64,000 nucleotides of DNA from Tanytarsus gracilentus (lineage: Eukaryota; Arthropoda; Insecta; Diptera; Chironomidae), in contig JAXRKN010000020.1 of the NCBI GenBank assembly GCA_038502055.1, forward strand, positions 434,001-498,000. Reading direction: 5' to 3'. Within the stretch, counting starts at the first letter, position 1. Each line of letters begins with the position of its first letter. This document shows, in pieces, positions 52,771-64,000 of this stretch. The position numbers and the translations under genes were made by a program. The notes under the pieces were generated by a model. It was not told the DNA's origin, ran no database searches, and saw nothing but the letters and a program-made list of their open reading frames with translations.

Positions 52771-55700
52771 TTATTCAAGAATCGCCATATGCTTTCTGAA
52801 CGATCGATTGCTCTCCAACGACGGATCAAGTTCATTAATTATTTGCACCAATTTCGCATTTTCCAACATCGTCAAATGATTTCCATCAACATATTTCACA
52901 TTCACAACACCGCGAGTCAACTTCTTGAGTCCATAGTCCTCATCGACGTCAACAATTGAAATTTCAGTTGGTCGAATTAAAGTGATTGAAGATTTTATGA
53001 TGTCATGGAAGTCGGGTTTAAAGTCGAGGACCATTTTGATGCGATGGAAGAGACAATTTGCCATGTCACGAAGATAATCAGTCGAGTATAAATATTGTTC
53101 TTTGCATAAGTCCAGAATTTTCTCAACTCTTTCCTCCCAAGTCGGATTTTCCTTCATGATCTGAAAAACGTCGACTTTTTCTTCTGGGAAAACAACTCGG
53201 AGAACTCCCGACAACAAAACACTCTGAACTGCTTCGTCAGTGTCAGAAATTGGCATTTGATCGACCACAAGTTTCTTAAGGAATAAAGGCGCGCCATCGA
53301 TCAACACCAAATTTCCCTTCTTGCCTTGTTTCTCAAGCATTTTAGTGATTTCAAGGGCAATCAGTGCACCATAAGAATATCCAACGACATAGAAATGTTC
53401 TCGCTCTTTATTGAAAACATCTTCAAGCACAACTGGAAAAGTTTCTTTACTGATTTTGTCGATCGAGTAAAGATTTTTGGTGCCCATGAGTTGAAGCATG
53501 TAAGTTGGAAGTGAAAGAGAATTTGCGACATTCCGCCAAGCATTGCCGGCGACTCCTGTAATATAATTTATTAATTTTATTATTAAAAATCAAATTTCAT
53601 CTCACCCTCAATTCCTGGAATCAATAAAACGCATCCGGTATGTTTAACGCTGTTGTCCTGCGAAGTCAATCTCAAAATAGTTTTATGAGCTGTTTTTTCA
53701 TCTCCCAAATTCCTCAACATGAGCTCAACACCAACTGGAACGTCTTCGCTAGCGAATTTCAACTTTGATGTCTCAATTTCACTCATGTCCCTAGATGCTG
53801 TCAACTCTTGTAGCTTAACAAATGTCAACGATCGCAAGTCTTGCGGCGAGAGGAAAAGTTCGTACTCTCTTTCGAGCATTTGACGAATTTCGACTGCCAT
53901 GAGTGAATCCATGCCGATTTCACTGAGCGTTGCATCCATCGAAACTGATTTGATATCGCGGAGTGACATGATGTTCATGACAGCTTCAATCACACTCACA
54001 CCGACTCCACTTCGAGTCTTTTTCTCGGCCACAACCATGCTCGAAACTAAAGGATCGCTGACAGTCAAAAGTGTATCGAGTTCCTCGAGACATGACGAAA
54101 TTCTTTGCTGCAAAGTTCCGCCAATCTCCATGTCGAGCATGTCTTCCTGCATGTCAGCAACGAGTCCAACCTCACCAACTGCACCCCATTGAATTGCCTT
54201 CGCTGGAAGTCCCAAGCCATGTCGTTGCTCAACAATTCTTTCCATGACTGAATTAGCCATTCCGTAATTGCTTTGACCGGCATTACCACGGCCACATGAG
54301 ACACTCGAGAAGACAACAAAATATTGAAGCTCAGGACAGAGCAATCGTGAGATTTCATCGAGATATTTTGTCGCGATTGCTTTTGGCGCCATGCAAGCAG
54401 CAAAAAATTCCGCATTTTGATTCTCTAAAATTGCATCGCGAAGATTAACAGCGAGATTGAAAATTCCGCCAACTGGACCGAGTTTCATTGCGTCACGAAT
54501 GAGTTGCTCACAGCCAGCTTTCGATGAGATGTCGGAGGTGTTGACCTGAACTTGAACGCCATAGGATTCGAAAATTCTAGTGAGAGAAATTATTTAGTGT
54601 AAATTTAAGTAATTAAAAGATTTTACTTGATTCTATAAGCTTGATATTGTTTTGTGATTCCTCGACTGCTGCTCAAAATCAACTTCCTGCAACCTCTCAA
54701 CACCAACCAATCAGCCAATTCTAATCCAAATCCACCAAGTCCTCCAGGAATGATGTAAGAATAGTAAGGATTGCAGTAAGCTCTAGGAACGGCAGTGATT
54801 GGAATTGTTGCGACATCCTGCTCATTTTCACGGATTTTTAGAATCACTTTACCGACATGCTTGCCACTCGCAAGATATCTAAACGCTTCAATGATCTCAG
54901 ATGCGTTGAAGACGTTTGTTTTTAGTGGAACGATAATTCCACGTTCGAGATCACCTTCCACAAGACGTTGAAGAACCTTAAAATAAATTTGCTAATTTGA
55001 ACAATTTTTAAATTATTTCTCACCATTTTCTCTTTAGGGCTTGCGTGGAATAAATGATCGACCAAAACAGAGTGGAATGAAATTTCTTTCAAGAAAGTTC
55101 CGAGTCCAATTTTCGTGTCATTTGCTAAATCAAATTTGCCGATTTCTAAAAATTTTCCACCTTTACCGAGGCAACGAATTGAGGCGTGAAGTTTTTCTTC
55201 AGCGAGTGAGTTTAGAACATAATCAACGCCTTCACCATTCGTCCTCTTCATGATCATGTCTTCAAATGAAATATCGCGGGAATTTCCAATATTTTCTGGA
55301 TTCAATTTCGGAAATTGAGAAAGTAAAAATTTCTTCTTCTCTTCAGTGCTGACAGTTGTAAACACGTCAAGTCCATAAGCGAATGCAACACGAATTGCCG
55401 CAAGTCCAACGCCGCCCGATCCAGCGTGAATCAAAATTTTCTTTCCTTTTTCTATTTTAGTTGTGAGGAAAAATGCGGAATAGACAGTTCCGTAAACGAC
55501 CGGAATTGTTGCGGCCTCTTCGAGTGACCAAGCGTCAGGAACATCCCAAAGTAAAGTGTCGTCGGCTTTGATGTGAGTTGCGAGAGATCCAGAAATGACC
55601 ATTCCCATAACACGCCGACCACTTTCACTAATTCCCGAAAATTCAAATCCAAGAATGCAAAGTTGATCGAGTCGTCCGCTTCCGAAAACTTCAGCTGTTA

Positions 55701-58700
55701 ACTTTCCAGTTGCGAGCATGACGTCACGGAAATTGAGTGACGCATATTGAATTCTAACGACATCACCATCTGGCTTACCATGATTGTAAGGTCCATGCAG
55801 CCAAGTCATTGACGACAAATCACCTCGAGTCAAACAATTCGCATAACAATGATCGACTCGACGGCCAGTTTCTTTAATCGAATTCAACATTAAATGTCGA
55901 TAAGTTCCCCACTGTCCATTCTTAAAAACATTAATGGCGAGTCCAAGTCGAACGAAAGATTTGTAAAATTGATTTTCAACATCGAATGACGGCGATCGAT
56001 AATCATCGATTAAAACACACTTGAGGTTGTTTCCATTCGGCTCTTTACGAATGCAATTGACGAGTCCGATGAGTCCTGAAAATTCTTCTTTTTCACTGTA
56101 AGCCAAAACTGGACCTTCTTTGATGGCGGTGTTGAGGTCATCGATCCAATCGTAGTTTTGAGATGTAATGCGAATTACTTGTTGAGTGGTTGCGTGGAGT
56201 TTGCTGTGAACCTGGATTTAGAGTGGATTTAATTATTTTGAATATTCGTTAAAATAATTTTAGAACTATTTCAAAGTTTTAAATTCTAAATCTCACCTGC
56301 AACATGACGACAGTCTCATTCTCAGTCGGCACCAATGCAATCAACTGATATTGCGATGGTAAATCACTCAAAATTTTGAGTTTAATCTCAGTCGATTCTC
56401 TGGCGATTAAAAATCCGCCATTTTGTATGTTTGATACTGCTGAATCGAGGAATGCTTTGTCACTCAAGCAATTTGATTTTACAATCATAAAAGCGCCTTT
56501 GAAGGTGTTTAATTTTTCATTGGTTACGATAACATTTCCAAGATCGATTGATTTATTTGAGAGATAATTCAACTCAGCTGTAACCAGTGGTAAATCACCA
56601 AGAGCTGAACCGATTATTTCACTTAATGGCTCACGATCATCACACTCGATTTCAACCGAAAGAACTTTATTCGTTGGTAAATTTTCTAAAGCAAGTTGAA
56701 CGCAGAATCTCGCCATATTTGATTTGTCCATGAATGGTGTCGGCAAATGTGGAACAAACTGATAACTTTCAAGCACTGGAATTCCGGGTGGAGCACGACG
56801 AGCAACTGGACTCGCGTGTAGTCCTCGAATTTCAAGTCCACCGCATCTCAAAACATTCAACTCTTTGCTCGTGTAAACGTCAAGCGAAACATCTTCATCC
56901 TCAAAAGATCCGACGAGTTTTTTGTGAATTTCAGGATTGATCGAAAGCTTCTGAATTCCAGTTGGAAGCAATAACGCTCTCGAGTCTTGACCGATGATGT
57001 GAACTTGAAGTAAATTGTCCATAAAAGCAACCCAATTGCTTCGCCATTTAACTTTGCCAACCATTCCATCACCACGTGCCTCTTCGACTGATCGGAAAAG
57101 TCCGTTGTAGTGAAAACCTCGAAGCCGAAGCTCTTTGTAGAAATCTCGAGTTGAAAGTATTGGAAAGCCGTTGTCAGATGGCTTTTCAATCTCTGTCAGT
57201 TTCACGTTGTCGACAATTTTAACAATTCCAGTGGCGAGGACGCTCGTGCCTTCGGTGATCTCAAAATGTCCCGTGCCTAAAATGAGAAAATTGTTTATTA
57301 AAATCTGATAAAAAAAAAATTGATCAAAAAAGAATTTTAAGTAATGATAAAAACATTCAAAACTCACCAGGTTGAATCATGATGACAAATTCCACGTCTT
57401 GATTTTTCGGTAACGCTGTTGCTCTCACAAATTTAACATCTTCAAATGTTACGCCAACCTCAAAGAAGAAAACTCCCATCATAAGACCGAGAGTCTCCCA
57501 AACGAGATAGAGATAAGCGGTGGCCGGGAAGAGACATCGACCTGATTTGAATGAGGAAGAAAATAATATCAAATGTGGATAAGTTTAAAAATTTAATTTA
57601 AAATTTCTTTTACCATCAATTGTGTGTCCTGAGATGTATTCAAACTCCTGATCCGACAAGTTCAACACGATATGACGTTCACCACTTCGGTTGCTCTTTT
57701 GACTCTCAAATTTAGTTACAAACCTTGAAAATTTTATTTATTATTTATTAAAGAAATTAAAGTAAATTTTAGAATTATTCAAAATCTCTCACCAGTCCTC
57801 AGAATGTTCCCATCGAATTAGTGGTGAAATCATTGGAGTTCCTCGTGACACTGGAAACTCAACAGGTGGATAAAGTTTGCTGACATCCATGTCGATTCCA
57901 TTCTCATACATCCTAAAAATTAATTAATTACAAAAATTGTAAATCCTGAACAAAAATCTCAACTCACGTTCCCAAAGCGCTCAAGAAGAAATTCGAGTTA
58001 CTTTTATTTCCTCTCTGAGTTAAACCAACGTGAACGGCTTCCGACATTGATTTTCTCAAAATCGCTTGCAGCAAACTGTGAGGCGCGACTTCAATCGTCA
58101 AAGCATTTCTAGGAAGTAAAACTGAAGTTTCTTCGAACAAAACTGAACTCAATAAATTATTTGTGTGATATTGAGCGGATGAAAATTGAGCTTCAACTGA
58201 GTCCCATTTATTTTTAGGAACACTCGAGCTCAACCATCTTGACGATCTCTTCATTGGATTTTTAATAACTTCAGTTAATCTTTTCAATAAGTTCGGACCC
58301 ATATCAGCGATGTATTTACTATGATAAGGAATGTTCGAGCATTGGACTTCTTTCGCGAAAATATTTTTAGATTTTAGTTCAGCGACAAAACTCGCGACAT
58401 TCTCAGCCGGTCCAGAAATCGTGCATGAATCAGCCGAATTATGACAAGCGATTTCAATTTCTTTCGGAACCATTGGTCGAAGTTTTTTGTAGCCAAGTCC
58501 GACGGCAGCCATCGAACCATGAACAACTTTCGTCTCTAAACTCGCCATGCCACGCGAGTAAGCGGACAAAATCATTTCCTCGGCTGTAAAGCATCCATCA
58601 GCATAAGCACATCCAAGTTCACCAACCGAGTGACCGATGATAAAATCAGGTTCAAGATCGAGAGTTTTTAGAATGTCTGTTAGGGCGATTTGAACAGCGG

Positions 58701-60883
58701 CAATGCCCACAAATGAGTGGAGAATGTTGTCGAATGTTGTTTCATCGGATGATGTTAAAATTTCCTTGAGGTTGAGACCTAAAAGGGTTTTATTAGGGTT
58801 TAAAAGGGTTTTGACTAAGTAAAAAGATTTTTAAAGGTACTCAAAACCTACCCTAAGACCTCAACTCACCTCTCGCAGCCAAAATCTGATGACATTTATC
58901 GATTGACTTCTCAAAAATTGGAATTTTCATCAAATCCTTTCCCATCGTGGTCCACTGACTGCCCATACCCGAATAAACCCAAACCATAGGTCTTTTGAAT
59001 CCCATATAGTGATTTACGTCTCGACCCAAGCAAGTCGCATTTTCATCAGCTGAATTTTGAGCGAAAACTCCAAAACCTCTGTAGATATTTGCCGGAGCTG
59101 ATTCGCCAGCGATGCAGTTGTGAAGAAGTCCAACATATTCTGCATCGAGTGGTTTTTTAATGACGCTATCGAGAATTGTATTGACGCCTTCTTCAGTTCG
59201 ACTCGCCCATAAAACAATTCGAGGTAAATTATCACTCGGAATTCCATGATTAATTTTAACCTTTGGATTGGCTTTAAATAAAGCGTGAGCGTTTCCGCCT
59301 CCGAATCCAAATGAGTTGATTGAAATTAATGGACCGGCAAGTGGCTCTGGATCAGCGACAACTCGCAAATTTCCAGACTCGAGCGGTTCGATTCCGGGTC
59401 GAATTTCGACAAAATTAATGTTTGGTGGAATTATTTGATTCTCAAAAGTTAAAATGACTTTAGCGATCGAGCAGGCACCGGAAGTCGACTCTGAGTGACC
59501 CATGTTAGATTTAACTGAGCCAACTGGAAGCGGTTTATTTCTTCCAGTGCAAAAAACAACATCGAGAGCTCGACATTCTTCCGGATCTCCAACGACAGTT
59601 CCAGTGCTGTGAGCTTCAACAAAATCAACGGAACTTGGTAGAATGTTGATGTCATCGTAAAACTCTTTAAGAAGTTTCATTTGCATTTTACCGCTTGGGT
59701 AAGTGATGCCTTCCTCTTTATAGCCATCGCAGTTGGTTTTCGAGTACATCAAATTTGCAAAAACTCGCTTGGAATCTTTCGCTTTCTGAAGATACATAAC
59801 GCAAATTGCCTCAGCTCGAGTGTAACCGGTTGCGTCTTTGTCGAACGGTCGACAGTAACCATTGGTAGCGAGAACGCCGAGTCTGGATTTAAAAATTCAT
59901 TTCAGAGTTTTAAAATTTAATTTTGATAATTTATAAATTCAATTTTAACCAAACTCACCTCGCGAACTGCAAAGTCACATAAGGATGCAACAACAAATTT
60001 GCGCCACCAACAATTGCAGAATCACATTCACCAGATCGAATAGAGTTAAAAGCGCAATCGAGTGCATACATTGAAGAAGAGCAAGCAGTGTCGAGTAAAA
60101 ATGAAGGTCCAGTAAGGCCAAGAGTGAACGATATTCGATTCGCTAACATCGCACGTGAGCAACTGTTAAATTTGATTAAATTTAATACCAAAAAAGTTTT
60201 TTAAATTTTAACACTTAAATGTTAAAAAAATCCAATTAGGGAAGAAGTCAACGTATTTTTTTCATTCAAACTTTATTTCCAGATAAGGTTTAAATTTTAA
60301 AGATACGTTACAAAAATCGCGTTAATTTTGAAAACTTACCCAGTAATTCCAAACCCACCAGTCGACACTTTTTCATAGAACCAAGTTTTTTCAGATTCCG
60401 CAAAGCAAGCACCAATAAAAACACCGCAACGACTGCCGCGAATGCTTCTCGGATTGACTCCGGCATCGAGGACAGCTTCGTAAGCGTGTTCTAATAGCAT
60501 TCGACATTGAGGATCCATGCACTGAGTCTATGGGGATTTGTCAAATTTTATATTTTTTAAAACGGTCAAAAAATTTTCAAAAAGTCAAAATCACTCACTT
60601 GTTTATAATGCACACCAAAAAACGTCGCATCGAACTTTTCCAAGTTGCTAATTTTTCCCATGCGCCTCGGAATTTCCGGATTAGAATGTTTCCATCGGAC
60701 TTCAGCATCATCAACCATGTCAATCTTATTGTAAAGGTTATGAGCAAACTCATGCATATTAGCTGAAGACGGAAATCTTCCAGATATTCCAGTGATACAA
60801 ATTTCATCGTCGGGTGTTGAAGCGTAAACGCGCGAGAACAATTTCAAAGGCTTTTGCTGCGGTTGTTCGGACTGACAATCCAT
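52771..60883 (-). CDS. Type I fatty acid synthase
   Basis: Thirteen exons on the minus strand: 60599-60883, 60340-60527, 59959-60162, 58870-59882, 57968-58778, 57793-57912, 57614-57723, 57368-57541, 56297-57276, 55024-56211, 54627-54976, 53606-54576 and 52771-53555; they join in frame to 2392 residues, the usual insect FAS length. KS: catalytic Cys ~185 in DTACSSS, with EAHSTGT and SNMGHSE histidines. AT: GHSVGELG. DH: HTIDGRCLFP. ER: AGSGGVGLAAI. KR: GGLGGFG and catalytic Tyr ~1912 in SNYGMAN. ACP: Ser ~2032 in GMDSL. TE: Ser ~2192 in GYSYGA, with GNH. All catalytic motifs are intact. Role: NADPH-dependent synthesis of long-chain fatty acids from malonyl-CoA in the cytosol; in insects also feeds cuticular lipids. 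Codon use is clearly GC-richer than in the NACHT genes. Confidence 0.94.
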
Positions 60884-60995
60884 AATAAGTTGACACGAAA
60901 GAGTTTGAGAGGAAATTTAATGAACTTTTTTGATTGCACAAAAATTTCAATTAAACTTCCGAAATTTTCACTTCACGACTGGAGTTGAAACGAAG

Positions 60996-61031
60996 ACTGA
61001 GAACGAGCTTGAAATTCCGCGGATTTTTATA
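60996..61031 (-). promoter_or_regulatory. FAS core promoter: TATA box and initiator
   Basis: On the minus strand TATAAAAA (61031-61024) is followed about 30 bp later by TCAGT (61000-60996), predicting transcription start near 60998 and a 5' UTR of about 115 bases without an intron. The TATA lies inside the palindromic ggatataaaaatcc. Confidence 0.6.
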
Positions 61032-61197
61032 TCCGAAAATTTGCATTTGAACTCTTCGAAAGTTCTTTTATTTTTGATATTCTTGAATTTATGATTAATT
61101 GAAATTATGCTGAAAAAATTAAAAATTCAAATTTTGAGTCGTGTGCGGAGAATTTGAAGCATAAATTTATTAAGTCGCACTTTGGGTTATGAATTAA

Positions 61198-62995
61198 TTA
61201 AAAATAATTGACGATTTTACTTTCAATCCAATTTCGGTATTTTGTGACGTCGATGTACACACCTGGGGTGCCGTCCTCGCCGCAACCGATGCCTGAGTGT
61301 GAGAGAGAGATTTAAAAATTAATCTAGGATTAAAATATTAATTTGAGATTAAATTATTAATCCAAGGTTTACAGTAAATTTTTTGAAATTAATCCACGAT
61401 TAAAATATTAATCCAAGATTTAAAAAATAATCCAAGATTAAAAATGTCAATTTTTAAATTAAATTTTTCTCACCCCATGAAACGATCCCTGCTTGATAGT
61501 AAAAACCTGGTTTGTTGTCTATCGAACACACAAGTGGACTTCCGCCATCCTTGAAAGAATTAAAAAAAATTAATTAAAAAAATCATCAATACACTTTTAA
61601 CCCTAACTCACCCCTTTGCACGCATCTCTTCCATTTTCACCACCAGCACACATGAAACCTTCATGAAGACCAAACCATCGACCGAGTCGAGTTTTTCTGA
61701 GACTGTTTTGACAGCTGTTGAATGAAACTGTTGGAAGCTCGATTTTCTTCATGATTGTTTGATAATTTCCGTCAATGCCAAACGCGTCTTTACCCCAACC
61801 TGAGATAAAGTTGAAAATTAAATAATTTTAAAATTTTCACATTCTCAAATTACCCGTCACAATGCATCTCTTTCCATCAAAACTCGCATTCGGCGGTGGC
61901 AAACAAATTAAATTTATGTGATTTTTTAGCTTCAACGGTTGACTTAAAATTAACAAAGCGATTCCGTTGTGAAGACTCGCAAAGTTGAAATTTTCATGAA
62001 CAATAATTTCAGCGACATCAACGTCGATGTGCGGAAAAGTTGGATGACGTGATTGAGTGTCCCACTCGCCGGCACTAAAAATATCAAAAAATTAAAATAA
62101 ATAAATTAATTTAATTAATTTTTTTTTCTTACCGAACTTTAAGGAGATCTGGATATTTATCAAAAACACAATGAGCAGCTAAAAAAGAGGAGAAATATTA
62201 AAGTTTTTAAAATTTAATAAAGATTGTTTGAAGCTGGAAATTCTGCTTCACCTGTGAGCACAACCGACGGTGTAATCAAACTTCCACCGCAAAGATAAAC
62301 GTTTCGAGTTCCATCGTCAGAAAATTCTTCTAAAAAATATAAAATAAACTTAAAGTCAAATAATTTTAATCTCGCACCTTTCAAAATTGCGATCATCCAA
62401 GGAAATTCTCCAAACTCGGCATTTCCATCGCTGTTTTTCGTGATTTTTGGTGTGAATTTTTTTAAATTTCTTTTTCCACACTGAAATTCTTCGAGTTGCT
62501 TTCCCTCATCAGATAATTCATCTTTTGGTATTGAAGTCACTGGAGATTCAACAACGCAGCATTCTTCAAAATATTCGAGACATGTTTGACCTCCACCGAA
62601 TCGAGGATTGATCACACTTGAACCGTTTCGATTTACTTTTCCATCGAAGCAGAGATAGTAAGGCACGCACTCACGAATAATTCCGGGTTCGGATGTGCAG
62701 AGCTGGAAAATGAAATTAATTTTGAAATTATTAAAAAGTTTTGTAGGTTTTGGATCTTTTTTAGGATTTTTAAAAAATCTTTTTACTAATAAATTTTAAT
62801 TTTAATTCAGAATTTTTTACAAATGAATTTTAATTAAAATTTAATTTTTTTACACACTTTTAGGTTTGGTTTTTTCACAACTTCCACAATCGAACCCGAA
62901 CTCGATTCTTCTAAAGAAACATTTAAAGGTTGAGCTTGAGTTGCAGCAATGAAAGATGCAGCAAATATTAAAAATAATTTAAAAATTTTAGCCAT
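61198..62995 (-). CDS. CLIP-type serine protease homolog (catalytically inactive)
   Basis: Eight exons, 62858-62995, 62378-62702, 62252-62329, 62133-62178, 61854-62074, 61612-61799, 61474-61549 and 61198-61292, give 388 residues. Signal peptide MAKIFKLFLIFAASFIAATQ. The Cys-rich clip-like segment has CVPYYLC and the closing ECC. The protease-like domain keeps His (AAHC), but the catalytic Asp position reads HNGIALL and the catalytic Ser position reads GDGGSPL, so two of three triad residues are replaced by Gly; it cannot be an active protease. Family knowledge: such homologs (CLIPA/masquerade type) act as cofactors in prophenoloxidase activation or in adhesion. Extracellular haemolymph role inferred. 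Confidence 0.88.
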
Positions 62996-63671
62996 GAATT
63001 TAATTTAAAGTTTTAATCATCTCTAAAATGTTCAAAAACTTGTTTAGAAAATTTAAATTCTTGGTTAATTAATTAAATTAATTTAAAAGAAACTTTTATG
63101 AATATTTTTTATTTCTTTCAAAAGACTTCGTAAATATTTGAAAGTTGATGAAGAAATGAAATGAAAACAACAAAAAATTTTAGCATTATTAGAAAATTGA
63201 GAAGATTCTAATGAGAATTAAAAATTTATTTCCAAACTGTACTTTTCGGTTACCTGAATTATTTTAAGGCTGTCAAGTGTTTTTAGTTAGGTAAAAATAA
63301 ATTTATAAGGGTTGCAAATTAGAAAATTCTAGTTTCATTCCCAACTATTAAAAATTTGATCATAAATCGAAAAAGTTAATTAAAAATTATTCAAAATAAT
63401 TTTATACGAAAAATTCATTTAATTTTTATAAAATTCACACGATCCAAATGTTTGCATCCTACACTTAATTTTTATCATGTTTATTTTTATTTTTATCTTA
63501 ACAACTCGAAAAAGAAAGCAAACAGAAACATTGAACTCAGCAATTATCTTCAACAAACTCAACTAAAAACACTTCACGTGCATTGAATAATTTTAATGAA
63601 ACTTCACAATCTGTAAATGATAATTTTTTCATTACTCATTCAGTCGTTGCCGTGCACTTAAAGCGATCATA
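62996..63671. other. Divergent spacer between SPH and P450 genes
   Basis: AT-rich. A TCAGTCG initiator at 63640-63646 lies about 30 bp before the P450 ATG; no TATA is clear. No other feature is seen. Confidence 0.5.
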
Positions 63672-64000
63672 ATGAATTCAACAGAATTTGTGCTGCTGCT
63701 GAGTTTTCTGCTAAGTTTAGCTTTTTACTTTGTACATCGACAATTTAATTATTGGAAAAAAATGGGAGTTCAATTTGAACCACCGACTTTTCCTTATGGA
63801 AATTTAAAAGGTGGGATTTAAATTTTAAATTTTCAACATTTTTAAAAAATAATTTTTAAATTTTTGAAATTTTTTTTAAATCAATTTAAATTAAACTTTT
63901 TTCTTCACAGGAATTTCTAAAAAATTTCACCAATTTGAGATTCACCAAAAAATCTACGAAAAGTTTAAAAAATCCGAAAAACCTTTCACGGGAATTTATG
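63672..64000 (+). CDS. Cytochrome P450, CYP6-like, N-terminal part only
   Basis: Exon 1 is 63672-63810, and exon 2 starts at 63911 and runs off the window. The N-terminus MNSTEFVLLLSFLLSLAFYF is a membrane anchor, followed by YWKKMGVQFEPP and FPYGNLKG, then FHQFEIHQKIYEKF and KPFTGIY, matching the start of microsomal CYP3-clan (CYP6/CYP9) enzymes. The anchor, proline hinge and exon-1 length are typical. The haem-binding region is outside the window, so subfamily and integrity are unknown. Confidence 0.8.

Overview
The window is a piece of an insect nuclear genome, most likely a nematoceran fly such as a non-biting midge. The evidence is short GT-AG introns, very AT-rich spacers, TATA/TCAGT core promoters, and insect-type families: a ZAD zinc-finger protein, pickpocket channels, a CLIP-type serine protease homolog, secreted LRR proteins, an animal type I fatty acid synthase and a CYP6-like P450. 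The order level is inference; no species is assigned. No rRNA, true tRNA or CRISPR array was recognised. Splice sites were placed by hand from GT/AG (in two cases GC/AG) signals and reading-frame continuity.

Layout, left to right. 2.2-9.4 kb (+): a giant intronless gene for a 2385-residue protein with an HExxH zinc-peptidase-like module, a NACHT NTPase and ankyrin-like repeats. 10-12.8 kb (+): SLC6 neurotransmitter/amino acid symporter. 13.1-14.1 kb (-): short RBBP6/SNAMA-like E3 ligase. 15-17.7 kb (-): PHTF. 18.9-21 kb (+): secreted purple acid phosphatase. 21.2-22.5 kb (-): methylthioribulose-1-phosphate dehydratase (MtnB/APIP). 23-24.3 kb (-): Tctex1-domain protein. 25.8-27.1 kb (+): MYG1. 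27.4-29.4 kb (+): ZAD zinc-finger protein, with an intronic array of 18-bp kappaB-like repeats. 29.8-30.5 kb (+): small secreted LRR protein. 30.9-32.2 kb (-): methylthioribose-1-phosphate isomerase (MtnA/MRI1). 32.7-33.8 kb (+): trypsin-like protease. 34.2-35.4 kb (-): second secreted LRR protein. 35.8-36.9 kb (-): ten-finger C2H2 protein. 37.6-44.7 kb (-): second giant HExxH-NACHT-ankyrin gene, 2390 residues, convergent with the first. 47.6-51.7 kb (-): two tandem pickpocket channel genes. 52.8-60.9 kb (-): fatty acid synthase. 61.2-63 kb (-): catalytically dead CLIP-type serine protease homolog. 63.7 kb to the end (+): start of a P450.

Most genes are housekeeping or ordinary insect lineage genes that merely lie side by side. 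Two relations stand out. MtnB and MtnA, consecutive enzymes of methionine salvage, lie about 10 kb apart on the same strand. The two giant NACHT genes are paralogs that share an untranslated leader with apparent 5' UTR introns, a NACHT core that is nearly identical by eye, and a ~515-bp block-repeat tail, while their N-termini are strongly diverged. They form a fast-evolving, NLR-like pair with an unusual peptidase-plus-STAND-NTPase architecture and are the best candidate for an undescribed system.

Dispersed repeats include three MITE-like inverted-repeat families, one tRNA-like SINE fragment, and several minisatellites.
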